Shown here one piece after another: positions 16,032-21,279 of a stretch of 21,328 nt of DNA (position 1 is the stretch's first letter; each line of letters starts with the position of its first letter). The stretch comes from a virus. The position numbers and the translations under genes are program-made. Under the pieces are notes generated by a model. That model searched no databases, was not told the DNA's origin, and worked only from the letters and a program-made list of their open reading frames with translations. The stretch is from IMG/VR virus record IMGVR_UViG_3300030430_002663, positions 1-21,328 of that record; one strand, 5' to 3'.

Positions 16032-16423
16032 TACAAGCATTGATAGGGCCAGTTACAGGATTATTGGATAAGTTCATTGAGGACAAAGACCAAAAAAATG
16101 CCCTCGCCCACGAAATCGCAACGCTTGCCCAAAAGCAAGCCCACGAAGCGCAACTCGCACAAGTTGAAGTCAACAAGCAAGAAGCCCAGCACCGCTCCAT
16201 CTTTGTTGCTGGATGGCGACCCTTTGTCGGATGGGTCTGTGGTATCGCGCTTGCGTACCACTTTGTCCTTGCTCCGATTATTTTGTTCTCAGTTTCAATT
16301 ACTGGTATCCAGATTTCTGAGTTACCTAGTTTTAACATGGAAACGCTAACTACAGTTTTGCTTGGTATGTTAGGATTGGGTGGACTCCGCAGTTTTGAAA
16401 AATACAAAGGGGTATCTAAATGA
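16028..16423 (+). CDS. Holin of the 3TM type (gene-transfer-release holin family)
   Basis: A 131-residue protein with a polar N-terminal helix (KNALAHEIATLAQKQAHEAQ) followed by three hydrophobic stretches at about residues 57-73, 75-95 and 104-120. The segment GWRPFVGWVCGIALAYHFV is typical of the 3TM holins known from gene transfer agents and phages. It would open the inner membrane so that the lysozyme at 17572 can reach the wall. Bases 16081-16260 are about 54% G+C by hand count, far above the neighbours, and codons there favour C in third position, a sign of separate origin. It overlaps the genes on both sides by four bases. Confidence 0.8.
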   Translation: MIQALIGPVTGLLDKFIEDKDQKNALAHEIATLAQKQAHEAQLAQVEVNKQEAQHRSIFVAGWRPFVGWVCGIALAYHFVLAPIILFSVSITGIQISELPSFNMETLTTVLLGMLGLGGLRSFEKYKGVSK

Positions 16424-16599
16424 GAAAGTTTGCCAAAGTTGCAAAGACAAAAGGCGGTGTACCAAAGAAGTATGTCCGAGGTGCAAAGAATCCCAAGGCA
16501 CGAGAAGCAGAGATAAAACGCACTGCTAAACTGTATCGACAAGGTAAACTGACACCAGCGATGATGGATAGAATCAGCAAGATAAGGAGCAAAGGATGA
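16420..16599 (+). CDS. Small basic protein 1 (unknown)
   Basis: A 59-residue protein that starts on the ATGA overlap with the holin and ends on an ATGA overlap with the next gene. About a third of its residues are Lys or Arg (MRKFAKVAKTKGGVPKKYVR; later KRTAKLYRQGKLTP and ISKIRSKG). It has no membrane segment or cysteine. The N-terminal 30 residues look disordered and the C-terminal half could form two helices. The charge suggests nucleic-acid binding, but no known domain is recognised. Confidence 0.7.
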   Translation: MRKFAKVAKTKGGVPKKYVRGAKNPKAREAEIKRTAKLYRQGKLTPAMMDRISKIRSKG

Positions 16600-16850
16600 G
16601 CAAAGCAGCCGTTGTAGCAAAGTATTCTAAGTCATCTGGTATATCAAAAGCAACATTAGGCAAGGTATATCAACGAGGGTTAGGCGCGTATTATTCTGCT
16701 GGTAGCAGACCCAAAGTATCAGCACATCAGTGGGCTGCTGGAAGAGTACGGTCATTTGCAACAGGTAAAGGTGGAGCGCGTAAGGCAGATGCAGATTTAA
16801 TAAGAGGTAAAAAGAAAACAAGTGCCAAGAAAACAAAAAAGAGACCCTAA
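16596..16850 (+). CDS. DUF5824-like small basic protein
   Basis: An 84-residue protein. The central part, with SSGISKATLGKVYQRGLGAY and then SAHQWAAGRVRSFATG, resembles a short domain I associate with DUF5824, found in phages and algal viruses (recalled, not searched). The C-terminus is a Lys-rich tail (KKKTSAKKTKKRP). Its function is unknown. A DNA- or RNA-binding virion or chromatin-like role would suit the charge. The start forms ATGA with the previous stop, and the end overlaps the next gene by 29 bases. Confidence 0.7.
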   Translation: MSKAAVVAKYSKSSGISKATLGKVYQRGLGAYYSAGSRPKVSAHQWAAGRVRSFATGKGGARKADADLIRGKKKTSAKKTKKRP

Positions 16851-17115
16851 AGTTGGAACTGGAAAAAAGCCCAAGGGTAGTGGAAGAAGACTATATACTG
16901 ACGAAAACCCTAAAGATACAGTAAGTATTAAGTTTGCTACGCCAACAGATGCACGAAAAACTATCGCAAAGGTTAGAAAAATAAATAAACCATACGCAAG
17001 AAAGATACAGATTCTTACTGTTGCAGAACAAAGAGCAAAAGTTATGAAAAAAAATACAGTGGTTAATCTTTTTAAAAATGCAAAAAAGAAACTTAAAGCA
17101 GAAAGAAATGCATAA
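16822..17115 (+). CDS. DUF5872-like small basic protein
   Basis: A 97-residue protein starting at GTG; this frame has a stop at 16801-16803 and no ATG before the conserved region. It contains DPKVGTGKKPKGSGRRLYTD followed by ENPKDTVSIKF and ILTVAEQRAKV, a pattern I associate with DUF5872 of phages and algal viruses (recalled, not searched). The C-terminus is Lys-rich helix. AAGAGG lies 14 bases upstream, which is too far to be ideal, so translation is probably coupled to the overlapping upstream gene. Function is unknown. Confidence 0.7.
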   Translation: MPRKQKRDPKVGTGKKPKGSGRRLYTDENPKDTVSIKFATPTDARKTIAKVRKINKPYARKIQILTVAEQRAKVMKKNTVVNLFKNAKKKLKAERNA

Positions 17116-17156
17116 AATAACACATTAAAATAATTAACTAAAGGTGGTAAAAACAA

Positions 17157-17282
17157 ATGATGACAAAACAGCAAAAAGCAAAGGTCAAAAAGGTAGCGTC
17201 AGGCTTGCGTAAAGCATCACGTTCACACGCTGGACAAGCCAAAACATTACAATCTTTGTTAAAAAAGAAAGGTAAAAAGTAA
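17157..17282 (+). CDS. Small basic protein 4 (unknown, 41 residues)
   Basis: A 41-residue protein (QQKAKVKKVASGLRKASRSH is followed by AGQAKTLQSLLKKKGKK). It looks like two amphipathic helices with a net charge of about +13. AAGGTGG at 17141-17147 precedes it; the first ATG (17157) is preferred but a second ATG follows at once. Its stop overlaps the next start (TAATG), which supports it as a real gene. It is the first gene after a 41-base gap, the largest in this cluster. No family is recognised. Confidence 0.65.
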   Translation: MMTKQQKAKVKKVASGLRKASRSHAGQAKTLQSLLKKKGKK

Positions 17283-17470
17283 TGACGTATTATTATAAAA
17301 ATGGTGCGCCATATACAGGCGATACACATGAAACAGAAGATGGTAGTGTTTTTACAGAAAAAACACATAGCACAACAAGCAAACGTATATTTAGAATAGA
17401 AGAGCTATCTGTAAAACCACAACCAAAACCCAAAACTGTAGCAAAGAAAGCAAAGAAAAATGCCAGGTAA
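17282..17470 (+). CDS. Small protein with YTG/DGS repeat and basic tail
   Basis: A 62-residue protein. The first half, YYYKNGAPYTGDTHETEDGS then VFTEKTHS, looks like two copies of a TG-x-TH/TE-x-TH unit, perhaps a small beta-hairpin. The second half is a Pro/Lys-rich basic tail (KPQPKPKTVAKKAKKNAR). Its start is coupled to the previous gene (TAATG) and its end overlaps the next gene by 11 bases. It differs from its neighbours in having an aromatic, less charged N-terminus. Function is unknown. Confidence 0.65.
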   Translation: MTYYYKNGAPYTGDTHETEDGSVFTEKTHSTTSKRIFRIEELSVKPQPKPKTVAKKAKKNAR

Positions 17471-17585
17471 AAAACTATCACCAAAACAAATGAAGATAGC
17501 CAGAGTAGCATCACCAAGAGATAAAATTACAGGTGCTGATTTCAAGAAACTTAGAAAAGGGAAAAAGAAAAATGGACGTGGATAA
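17460..17585 (+). CDS. Small basic protein with SPKQMKIARVA motif (41 residues)
   Basis: A 41-residue protein: MPGKKLSPKQMKIARVASPR, then DKITGADFKKLRKGKKKNGRG. From memory, similar peptides, with LSPKQ and KITGADFKKL as constant parts, occur in other marine phages, which supports it as a real gene despite its size. It overlaps the previous gene by 11 bases and the lysozyme start by 14. Net charge is strongly positive. Function is unknown; the helix-turn-helix-like spacing is only suggestive. Confidence 0.6.
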   Translation: MPGKKLSPKQMKIARVASPRDKITGADFKKLRKGKKKNGRG

Positions 17586-18039
17586 ACTGCGAGAGCAGTT
17601 AGCCTCTGACGAGGGCTGTAAGTATGAGATATATCTCGACAGCTTGGGATTACCAAGTTTTGGAATAGGACATTTGATTACCAAAGATGACCCAGAGTGC
17701 AACATGGAAGTTGGTACAGTCATTGAACAGAGTCGTGTGCAGTCGGCATTTAACTTAGATATTACTGTTACGATAGAAGATTGTCACAGACTCTACAAAG
17801 ACTTCAACGAGTTACCAGAAGAAGTACAGTTGATTATAGCAAACATGATGTTTAATCTTGGTTATCCAAGACTATCTAAGTTCAAGGGCATGAAAGCGAA
17901 TGTGGATGCACGAGATTGGCCTGGTGCTGCGGATGAAATGGTAGATTCAAAGTGGTACACACAAGTGCCAAACAGAGCAAGACGTTTAGTTGAGAGAATG
18001 AGACAGGTAGATGGTAGCCAAACGGTTTCAGAATCCTAA
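17572..18039 (+). CDS. T4-type lysozyme (glycoside hydrolase family 24 endolysin)
   Basis: A 155-residue muramidase that cleaves the MurNAc-GlcNAc bond of peptidoglycan at lysis. ATG at 17572 gives the usual length (T4 lysozyme has 164). Catalytic Glu14 lies in ASDEGCKYEIYLDSLG and is nine residues before Asp23, as Glu11 and Asp20 are in T4. Ser29 stands where T4 has Thr26. FGIGHLITK follows, and the C-terminal WYTQVPNRARRLVERMR block matches the T4 family. There is no signal peptide or signal-anchor, so export should depend on a holin. The gene is separated from the holins by about 1.1 kb of basic-protein genes. Confidence 0.92.
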   Translation: MDVDKLREQLASDEGCKYEIYLDSLGLPSFGIGHLITKDDPECNMEVGTVIEQSRVQSAFNLDITVTIEDCHRLYKDFNELPEEVQLIIANMMFNLGYPRLSKFKGMKANVDARDWPGAADEMVDSKWYTQVPNRARRLVERMRQVDGSQTVSES

Positions 18040-18307
18040 AGGTGGATTAAACGCTGCTGGTAGAGCGCACTTCAAGCGCACTACAGGAGCTAATTTAAAA
18101 GCTCCAGTAAAAAGTGGAGACAATCCAAGACGTGCAAGTTTCTTAGCACGAATGGGAAATATGAGAGGAAGAGAACGTGACAGTAAGGGAAAACCTACGA
18201 GATTATTACTTAGCCTTCGTGCGTGGGGTGCAAGTAGTAAAGCGGATGCTAGAGCAAAAGCTAGAGCAATTAGCAAACGCAATAAAGCCAAGAAGCAAAG
18301 AGGTTGA
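18011..18307 (+). CDS. DUF6321-like basic protein
   Basis: A 98-residue protein overlapping the lysozyme end by 29 bases. It contains NPKGGLNAAGRAHFKRTTGA, then KSGDNPRRASFLARMGNM and TRLLLSLRAWGASSKADARA, a well-conserved set I associate with DUF6321 of phages (recalled, not searched). The tail is RNKAKKQRG. It is strongly basic with many conserved Arg, Gly and Asn, which suggests binding to DNA, RNA or another polyanion. It is the least low-complexity member of the cluster and so the best candidate for a folded function. Confidence 0.72.
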   Translation: MVAKRFQNPKGGLNAAGRAHFKRTTGANLKAPVKSGDNPRRASFLARMGNMRGRERDSKGKPTRLLLSLRAWGASSKADARAKARAISKRNKAKKQRG

Positions 18308-18341
18308 ATACCTCAAAGGAAAGAAAGAAAAGGAGACTGAT

Positions 18342-18458
18342 ATGCCAGGACATTACGGTGGTGGTATGATGAAGAAAACTAAGAAAGCCAAGAAGCAAGC
18401 TGCGACTGCGATGGCTATGAAAAAGGCTGGGAAGAAACCTAAAAAGAAAAAGATGTAA
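18342..18458 (+). CDS. Small Lys/Met-rich peptide (38 residues), last late gene
   Basis: A 38-residue peptide, MPGHYGGGMMKKTKKAKKQA, then ATAMAMKKAGKKPKKKKM. It has the best ribosome binding site in the cluster (AGGAG at 18331-18335, six bases before ATG), so it is likely translated well. More than a third of its residues are Lys and it has six Met. Its stop directly abuts the stop of the convergent minus-strand gene. Function is unknown; a DNA-condensing or capsid-internal peptide is possible (inference). Confidence 0.65.
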   Translation: MPGHYGGGMMKKTKKAKKQAATAMAMKKAGKKPKKKKM

Positions 18459-18668
18459 TTAGAAGAAACCTCTTCTCCAACCACTTACATTTTTAGCTAC
18501 CTTAGAACTTGTTTTTGCCCTTGTCTGACGTGTAGGTTTGGGTGGTTGAAAGTTTATTAGCTCATCTTTTTTTCTATTGAGTTCTTCACGAAATTCTTGT
18601 GGTGTTAATTTTTCTATTTCTTTTTGTGAGTTTTCATCGTATGATTTTTGTGGCGAAGTTTTTATCAT
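18459..18668 (-). CDS. Small protein of the minus operon, unknown (69 residues)
   Basis: A 69-residue protein. The frame is open further upstream (to 18818), but the ATG at 18668 has a strong GGAGG site six bases before it, while the longer version would read through two hairpins. The N-terminal half is charged helix (SQKEIEKLTPQEFREELNRK); the C-terminal half is Pro/Thr/Arg-rich and ends SGWRRGFF. It is the last gene of the minus operon. Late transcripts that stop at the terminator at 18690-18731 would be antisense to all of it. I do not recognise a family. Confidence 0.6.
   Translation of the reverse strand: MIKTSPQKSYDENSQKEIEKLTPQEFREELNRKKDELINFQPPKPTRQTRAKTSSKVAKNVSGWRRGFF
18461..18476 (-). 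terminator. Weak hairpin, possible end of the minus operon
   Basis: AGAAGA-AACC-TCTTCT forms a six-base stem at the shared 3' ends. Read on the minus strand it is followed, after about seven bases, by a U-rich stretch (TCTTTTTCTTTTT). The stem is AT-rich and within coding sequence, so this is a weak call. Confidence 0.25.
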
Positions 18669-18689
18669 GACTTTCCTCCCATTGAAACT

Positions 18690-18731
18690 CCCTGTGTAGG
18701 TTTTAGGTTTTTGCCCTACACAGGGTTTTTT
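18690..18731 (+). terminator. Rho-independent terminator of the late operon
   Basis: CCCTGTGTAGG (18690-18700) and CCTACACAGGG (18715-18725) are perfect 11-base arms around a 14-base loop, followed by six T on the plus strand (18726-18731). On the minus strand no U tract follows, so it acts on rightward transcripts. It lies 232 bases after the last plus-strand stop, upstream of the minus-strand gene at 18668. Confidence 0.88.
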
Positions 18732-18735
18732 AGTT

Positions 18736-18780
18736 GGGAACAGTGTCTCTCTAAAATGTGATAGGTCTGAAACTGTTCCC
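18736..18780. other. Second inverted repeat next to the late terminator
   Basis: GGGAACAGT (18736-18744) and ACTGTTCCC (18772-18780) are perfect nine-base arms with a 27-base loop. No T tract follows on either strand, so it is not a classical terminator. It may be an RNA hairpin in the leader of the 69-residue gene, a protein-binding site or part of a small RNA. Confidence 0.6.
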
Positions 18781-18831
18781 TTTCCAATATGATTTAAAAC
18801 CTTATTCAGGATAAACATATTAGAAAATTCT

Positions 18832-19137
18832 TTACAACCTTCGTACCGCTGGTTTTACTGGCAATCCTTGACCATCATCTATGACTTCAGATATACGCAT
18901 CGTGTATTTATCCCGACCTCTGGCTGTTTTATAATCTGATTTATATATTTGTATTGAATATTCTTGGTCTTTTTTCAACACGATTTCACGCGAATCAATA
19001 CTTTTTGTTGTGTTATTCCAATCACCTAACGTAGTAATAACTTGGCACATCGCTTGGTTTGGTGCGTTAGGGTCATCACTACTCCTATCTGGTTCAAATA
19101 ACGTTTGTTGTAGGATTGGTTCATATGTTTTAGCCAT
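18832..19137 (-). CDS. Unknown protein of the recombination operon (101 residues)
   Basis: A 101-residue protein with AAGGAG six bases before its ATG, overlapping the previous gene by eight bases. Its middle looks like a small beta-sheet domain (AMCQVITTLGDWNNTTKSID, IVLKKDQEYSIQIYK, YTMRISEVIDDG). It has no membrane segment or Cys motif. The conserved-looking KSDYKTARGRDKYTMRI is basic and aromatic, as in some nucleic-acid-binding beta folds, but there is no acidic C-terminus as in SSB. I do not recognise it. Its position directly after the candidate annealing protein suggests a DNA-metabolism accessory. Confidence 0.6.
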   Translation of the reverse strand: MAKTYEPILQQTLFEPDRSSDDPNAPNQAMCQVITTLGDWNNTTKSIDSREIVLKKDQEYSIQIYKSDYKTARGRDKYTMRISEVIDDGQGLPVKPAVRRL

Positions 19138-19855
19138 TATTTACTCCTTCTAAATCATCTAGCTTTTTATTAAATAGCGTACTTATAATTTTATAATCTG
19201 CTGAATAGTTCTGTTTAATTGTTTCTAATAACTTACTGTTTTTATTGAGCCAAGTATTTGCATCTTGTGCATCAATAAATTTACTTATCTGTGTTGGTAT
19301 TTGTACCATAAGATATTCATCTCTACTCAGGTCACGCATTTGGTCATCTGTTAAGTCTTGTTGCAAGATTGATACAGGTTTTGTGTCAGGTTCAAACGGT
19401 GGTGGTTCTTCTTGTTTGACTTGCTGCTTTTGTTCCTCTTTTCTTCTCTTTTCCTCGTCCTTTTGTTTTTTTATTTCTTTCCAGTCTGCTTCTTCGCTTG
19501 AATATACATGACCACTTACACCTATTAATTTTAGGATTACTCTATCTTTTGCACGTTTTTCTGCCATAGCAGATGCATAAAGATTTTTATTGTTTTGTGG
19601 TGTAGCTTCTCCATACGATTCAGACATTTTGTCACCATCAGTGCCCACATAATGCACACAAAAAATACCTTTTTCTAAATTACTTTCTATGGTGGTTGGA
19701 ACTTCAAAGGTAATTCCAACATAGTCTGCAATACGCTCTAACGCTTCATGTTTAATAATAGTTGAGCCATGGCAATCCCAAGTAGCCTCTTGTTCGGTCA
19801 TGCCAACCTTATCAATCAGCTCTTTAAGATGTTGTGGTATCTGTCTTTTCTTCAT
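19130..19855 (-). CDS. Candidate single-strand annealing protein (Rad52/Red-beta-like role)
   Basis: A 241-residue protein. Residues 22-125 form a likely folded core: STIIKHEALERIADYVGITF, then IFCVHYVG with YGEATPQNNKN, and AMAEKRAKDRVILKLIGVSG with VYSSEEADW. A sheet followed by an A-x-KRA-x-x-R helix is reminiscent of ERF/Sak-type annealing proteins. Residues 125-150 are Lys/Glu/Gln-rich helix, 150-160 are Pro-rich, and the C-terminus is another helical region. It is encoded two genes after a RecB/Cas4-like nuclease, the usual partner of an annealase. The family assignment is by pattern only; it may be an uncharacterised phage protein. Confidence 0.45.
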   Translation of the reverse strand: MKKRQIPQHLKELIDKVGMTEQEATWDCHGSTIIKHEALERIADYVGITFEVPTTIESNLEKGIFCVHYVGTDGDKMSESYGEATPQNNKNLYASAMAEKRAKDRVILKLIGVSGHVYSSEEADWKEIKKQKDEEKRRKEEQKQQVKQEEPPPFEPDTKPVSILQQDLTDDQMRDLSRDEYLMVQIPTQISKFIDAQDANTWLNKNSKLLETIKQNYSADYKIISTLFNKKLDDLEGVNNG

Positions 19856-19997
19856 TTTGCTGTCTCATTAATTTATTGTTTTCATTGAATAGTGTAAGAA
19901 ATGCCTGTAACTTTTCAGTTAAATCGTCCATTTCTTTTGCCATTTTAGATAGTTTAATATCCATCACATCTATTTGTTGTTGTAATTCTTCGTTCAT
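19824..19997 (-). CDS. Small coiled-coil protein (57 residues)
   Basis: Read from the ATG at 19997, which forms TAATG with the previous stop and has GGAG six bases before it. A second ATG four codons upstream in the same frame is less likely. The protein is almost entirely heptad-like helix: QQQIDVMDIKLSKMAKEMDD, then LTEKLQAFLTLFNENNKLMR. It should form a dimeric or trimeric coiled coil. It overlaps the start of the candidate annealing protein by 32 bases. It may be an accessory of the nuclease or annealase; no family is recognised. Confidence 0.65.
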   Translation of the reverse strand: MNEELQQQIDVMDIKLSKMAKEMDDLTEKLQAFLTLFNENNKLMRQQNEEKTDTTTS

Positions 19998-20863
19998 TAG
20001 ATTCTCCATATTACTTTTGCTATTTTTAAAAAGTCATTGCCTTGATAGCTTTTGATGCGTTCTAAATCAGGCGATACAAACTGCAATGCTTCATCAAAGG
20101 TCTTTGATTTTTTCATAATGTTTTGAATGACAAGCCATCGTTGTTTCACCACGTTGAAGTGATGCTCTAGGCTATCTTTTTTCAGCAAGTCAGTAGTTTC
20201 TGGTGTGGCTATCTCATACCCATCTGCGGTACAAAACAACAAAGCTGGTGTTAAGCCTGTTGCTTTCCAGTAGACTGCTTGCTGACAGACTTGACTTGTG
20301 CTTGGCTCTTTGGCTGGTTTAGGTATGCGCCAAGTGCGAGTACCATCCTTTTTCATGGGATTGCGAATAGACCAAGTTGTTTTTAAATCTATCATCTTTT
20401 TCTTTGACCGATAGTCAATCAGATACATCGTTGGTACATCAATGTCATCCACATCAAAAAACTCTTTCTTTTCGCCTGTAAACTTTTGTTTTTTAAAGTA
20501 TTCTTTTAATCCTTTGTGTGCTTGTACGGCTGTTGAGTGTATGTGTTGTTTTATTTCTTGATGTTCCTCTGCATCTTTACCATCATCAAACGTGCGAGGT
20601 TTGTAGAAACTATACTCACGCTCTACAATCTGTTTTGCTTCATCGAACTCTATGGGTTCTTTCTTATCAAAAGTGAGGCCCAAAGATAAATCAACAAGTC
20701 GTTGTACTGCGTTTCCTGCGGTCATTTTAGCAGAGCTTGGAAACGATAGCTGCATATGATGGTCACAATACAATTTTAGAAAATACTCATCTAAGGGTTG
20801 TGTACCACCAGATGCTGAGTTGTGCATGGCTCTGCTGCCAAATAGTTTACGATATTCAGTCAT
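19997..20863 (-). CDS. PD-(D/E)XK exonuclease (RecB/Cas4-like)
   Basis: A 288-residue protein with the motif order of RecB-type nucleases: AGNAVQRLVDLSLG (residues 49-62, the G-x-x-x-H/Q helix motif), a D150 strand in MYLIDYRSKK, the catalytic D159-L-K161 in MIDLKTTWSI, and Q194-x-x-x-Y198 in QVCQQAVYWK. These residues bind metal and DNA ends. In phages such nucleases make 3' overhangs for an annealing protein or process DNA for packaging. It is the first gene of the minus operon, with an AAGGAG site six bases before the ATG. No four-cysteine iron-sulphur cluster motif is visible, so it is closer to phage exonucleases than to typical Cas4. Confidence 0.85.
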   Translation of the reverse strand: MTEYRKLFGSRAMHNSASGGTQPLDEYFLKLYCDHHMQLSFPSSAKMTAGNAVQRLVDLSLGLTFDKKEPIEFDEAKQIVEREYSFYKPRTFDDGKDAEEHQEIKQHIHSTAVQAHKGLKEYFKKQKFTGEKKEFFDVDDIDVPTMYLIDYRSKKKMIDLKTTWSIRNPMKKDGTRTWRIPKPAKEPSTSQVCQQAVYWKATGLTPALLFCTADGYEIATPETTDLLKKDSLEHHFNVVKQRWLVIQNIMKKSKTFDEALQFVSPDLERIKSYQGNDFLKIAKVIWRI

Positions 20864-20884
20864 TGTTTTCTCCTTCCTTTACTT

Positions 20885-20913
20885 TAAATACCATACTGTT
20901 GACAAAATGTAAA
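20885..20913 (-). promoter_or_regulatory. Leftward promoter of the minus operon
   Basis: On the minus strand TTTACA (20908-20913) is followed by a 17-base spacer and TATTTA (20885-20890). The -35 is five of six and the -10 three of six against sigma-70 consensus. It lies just upstream of the exonuclease start and crosses the rightward promoter. Confidence 0.5.
20899..20913. promoter_or_regulatory. Imperfect palindromic operator candidate
   Basis: TTGACA-AAA-TGTAAA is a palindrome with one mismatch in six. It covers the -35 boxes of both crossed promoters, so one bound repressor could block both directions. The winged-helix protein encoded at 20959 is a natural candidate to bind it (inference). 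Confidence 0.4.
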
Positions 20914-20927
20914 CCCTTTATTATTGT
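20899..20927 (+). promoter_or_regulatory. Rightward sigma-70 promoter
   Basis: A perfect -35 TTGACA (20899-20904), 17-base spacer and TATTGT (20922-20927, four of six) precede the winged-helix gene. This is the best bacterial promoter in the window and suggests early transcription by host RNA polymerase. Confidence 0.65.
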
Positions 20928-20958
20928 TTATTCATCAACAAAAGAAAAGGACAATGAA

Positions 20959-21279
20959 ATGGAAAATCAAAACGCATACAAAATGAGAAGAAATACTGAC
21001 CCTGAAACAAGTAAGGATGCCGCTATATCAATAGACCCAACACGATTAGAGTCTTTAGTGTTAGATGCTATTAGACATTTTGGTGAAGCAGGTGCAACTA
21101 TGGATGAAGTTGATAGAGTATTACCTGATGTTCGAGCTAGTAGTATCTCACCACGATTTAAACCACTAATGGAAAAGGGTTTTGTTATTGGTGATGGTAG
21201 AACTCGTAAGGCTATCTATTCTAATAAACAACAAAGAATCTTATGGGCAGTTGAATTTTATAAGGAAGAACAGCAATGA
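20959..21279 (+). CDS. Winged-helix DNA-binding protein, probable regulator
   Basis: A 106-residue protein. The frame is open upstream but the ATG at 20959, eight bases after AAAGG (20946-20950), fits the promoter at 20899. After a short N-terminal NTDPETSKDAA motif, known from phage winged-helix proteins, residues 30-85 read as helix (LESLVLDAIRHFGEAG), helix (MDEVDRVL), recognition helix with SSISPRFKPLMEKGFV, and a wing (GDGRTRKAIYS). The usual role is DNA binding. It may control the divergent promoters next to it. The stop overlaps the following start by ATGA. Confidence 0.7.
   Translation: MENQNAYKMRRNTDPETSKDAAISIDPTRLESLVLDAIRHFGEAGATMDEVDRVLPDVRASSISPRFKPLMEKGFVIGDGRTRKAIYSNKQQRILWAVEFYKEEQQ

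Noticed and set aside
15970-16620. A 216-codon open frame on the minus strand opposite the holin and basic-protein genes.
   Set aside because: It is Cys/Ser/Leu-rich antisense sequence over a recognised holin, with no convincing start or domain.
16835-16850. A-AAA-AAG heptamer in phase near the end of the DUF5824-like gene, a known -1 frameshift sequence.
   Set aside because: A -1 shift leads to a frame that ends after about 27 codons and does not enter the next gene, which lies in the +1 frame.
17116-17156. A gap in the basic-protein cluster examined for a promoter or tRNA.
   Set aside because: It is only 41 bases, AT-rich, with no paired -35/-10 boxes or cloverleaf; it holds just the AAGGTGG site of the next gene.
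18669-18818. In-frame upstream extension of the 69-residue minus-strand gene.
   Set aside because: It would run through a terminator hairpin and a second hairpin, while the ATG at 18668 has a strong GGAGG site.
20737-20958. In-frame upstream extension of the winged-helix gene.
   Set aside because: It overlaps the exonuclease start and the promoter region, and the Cys/Tyr-rich sequence is unlike the conserved domain; the ATG at 20959 has a ribosome binding site.
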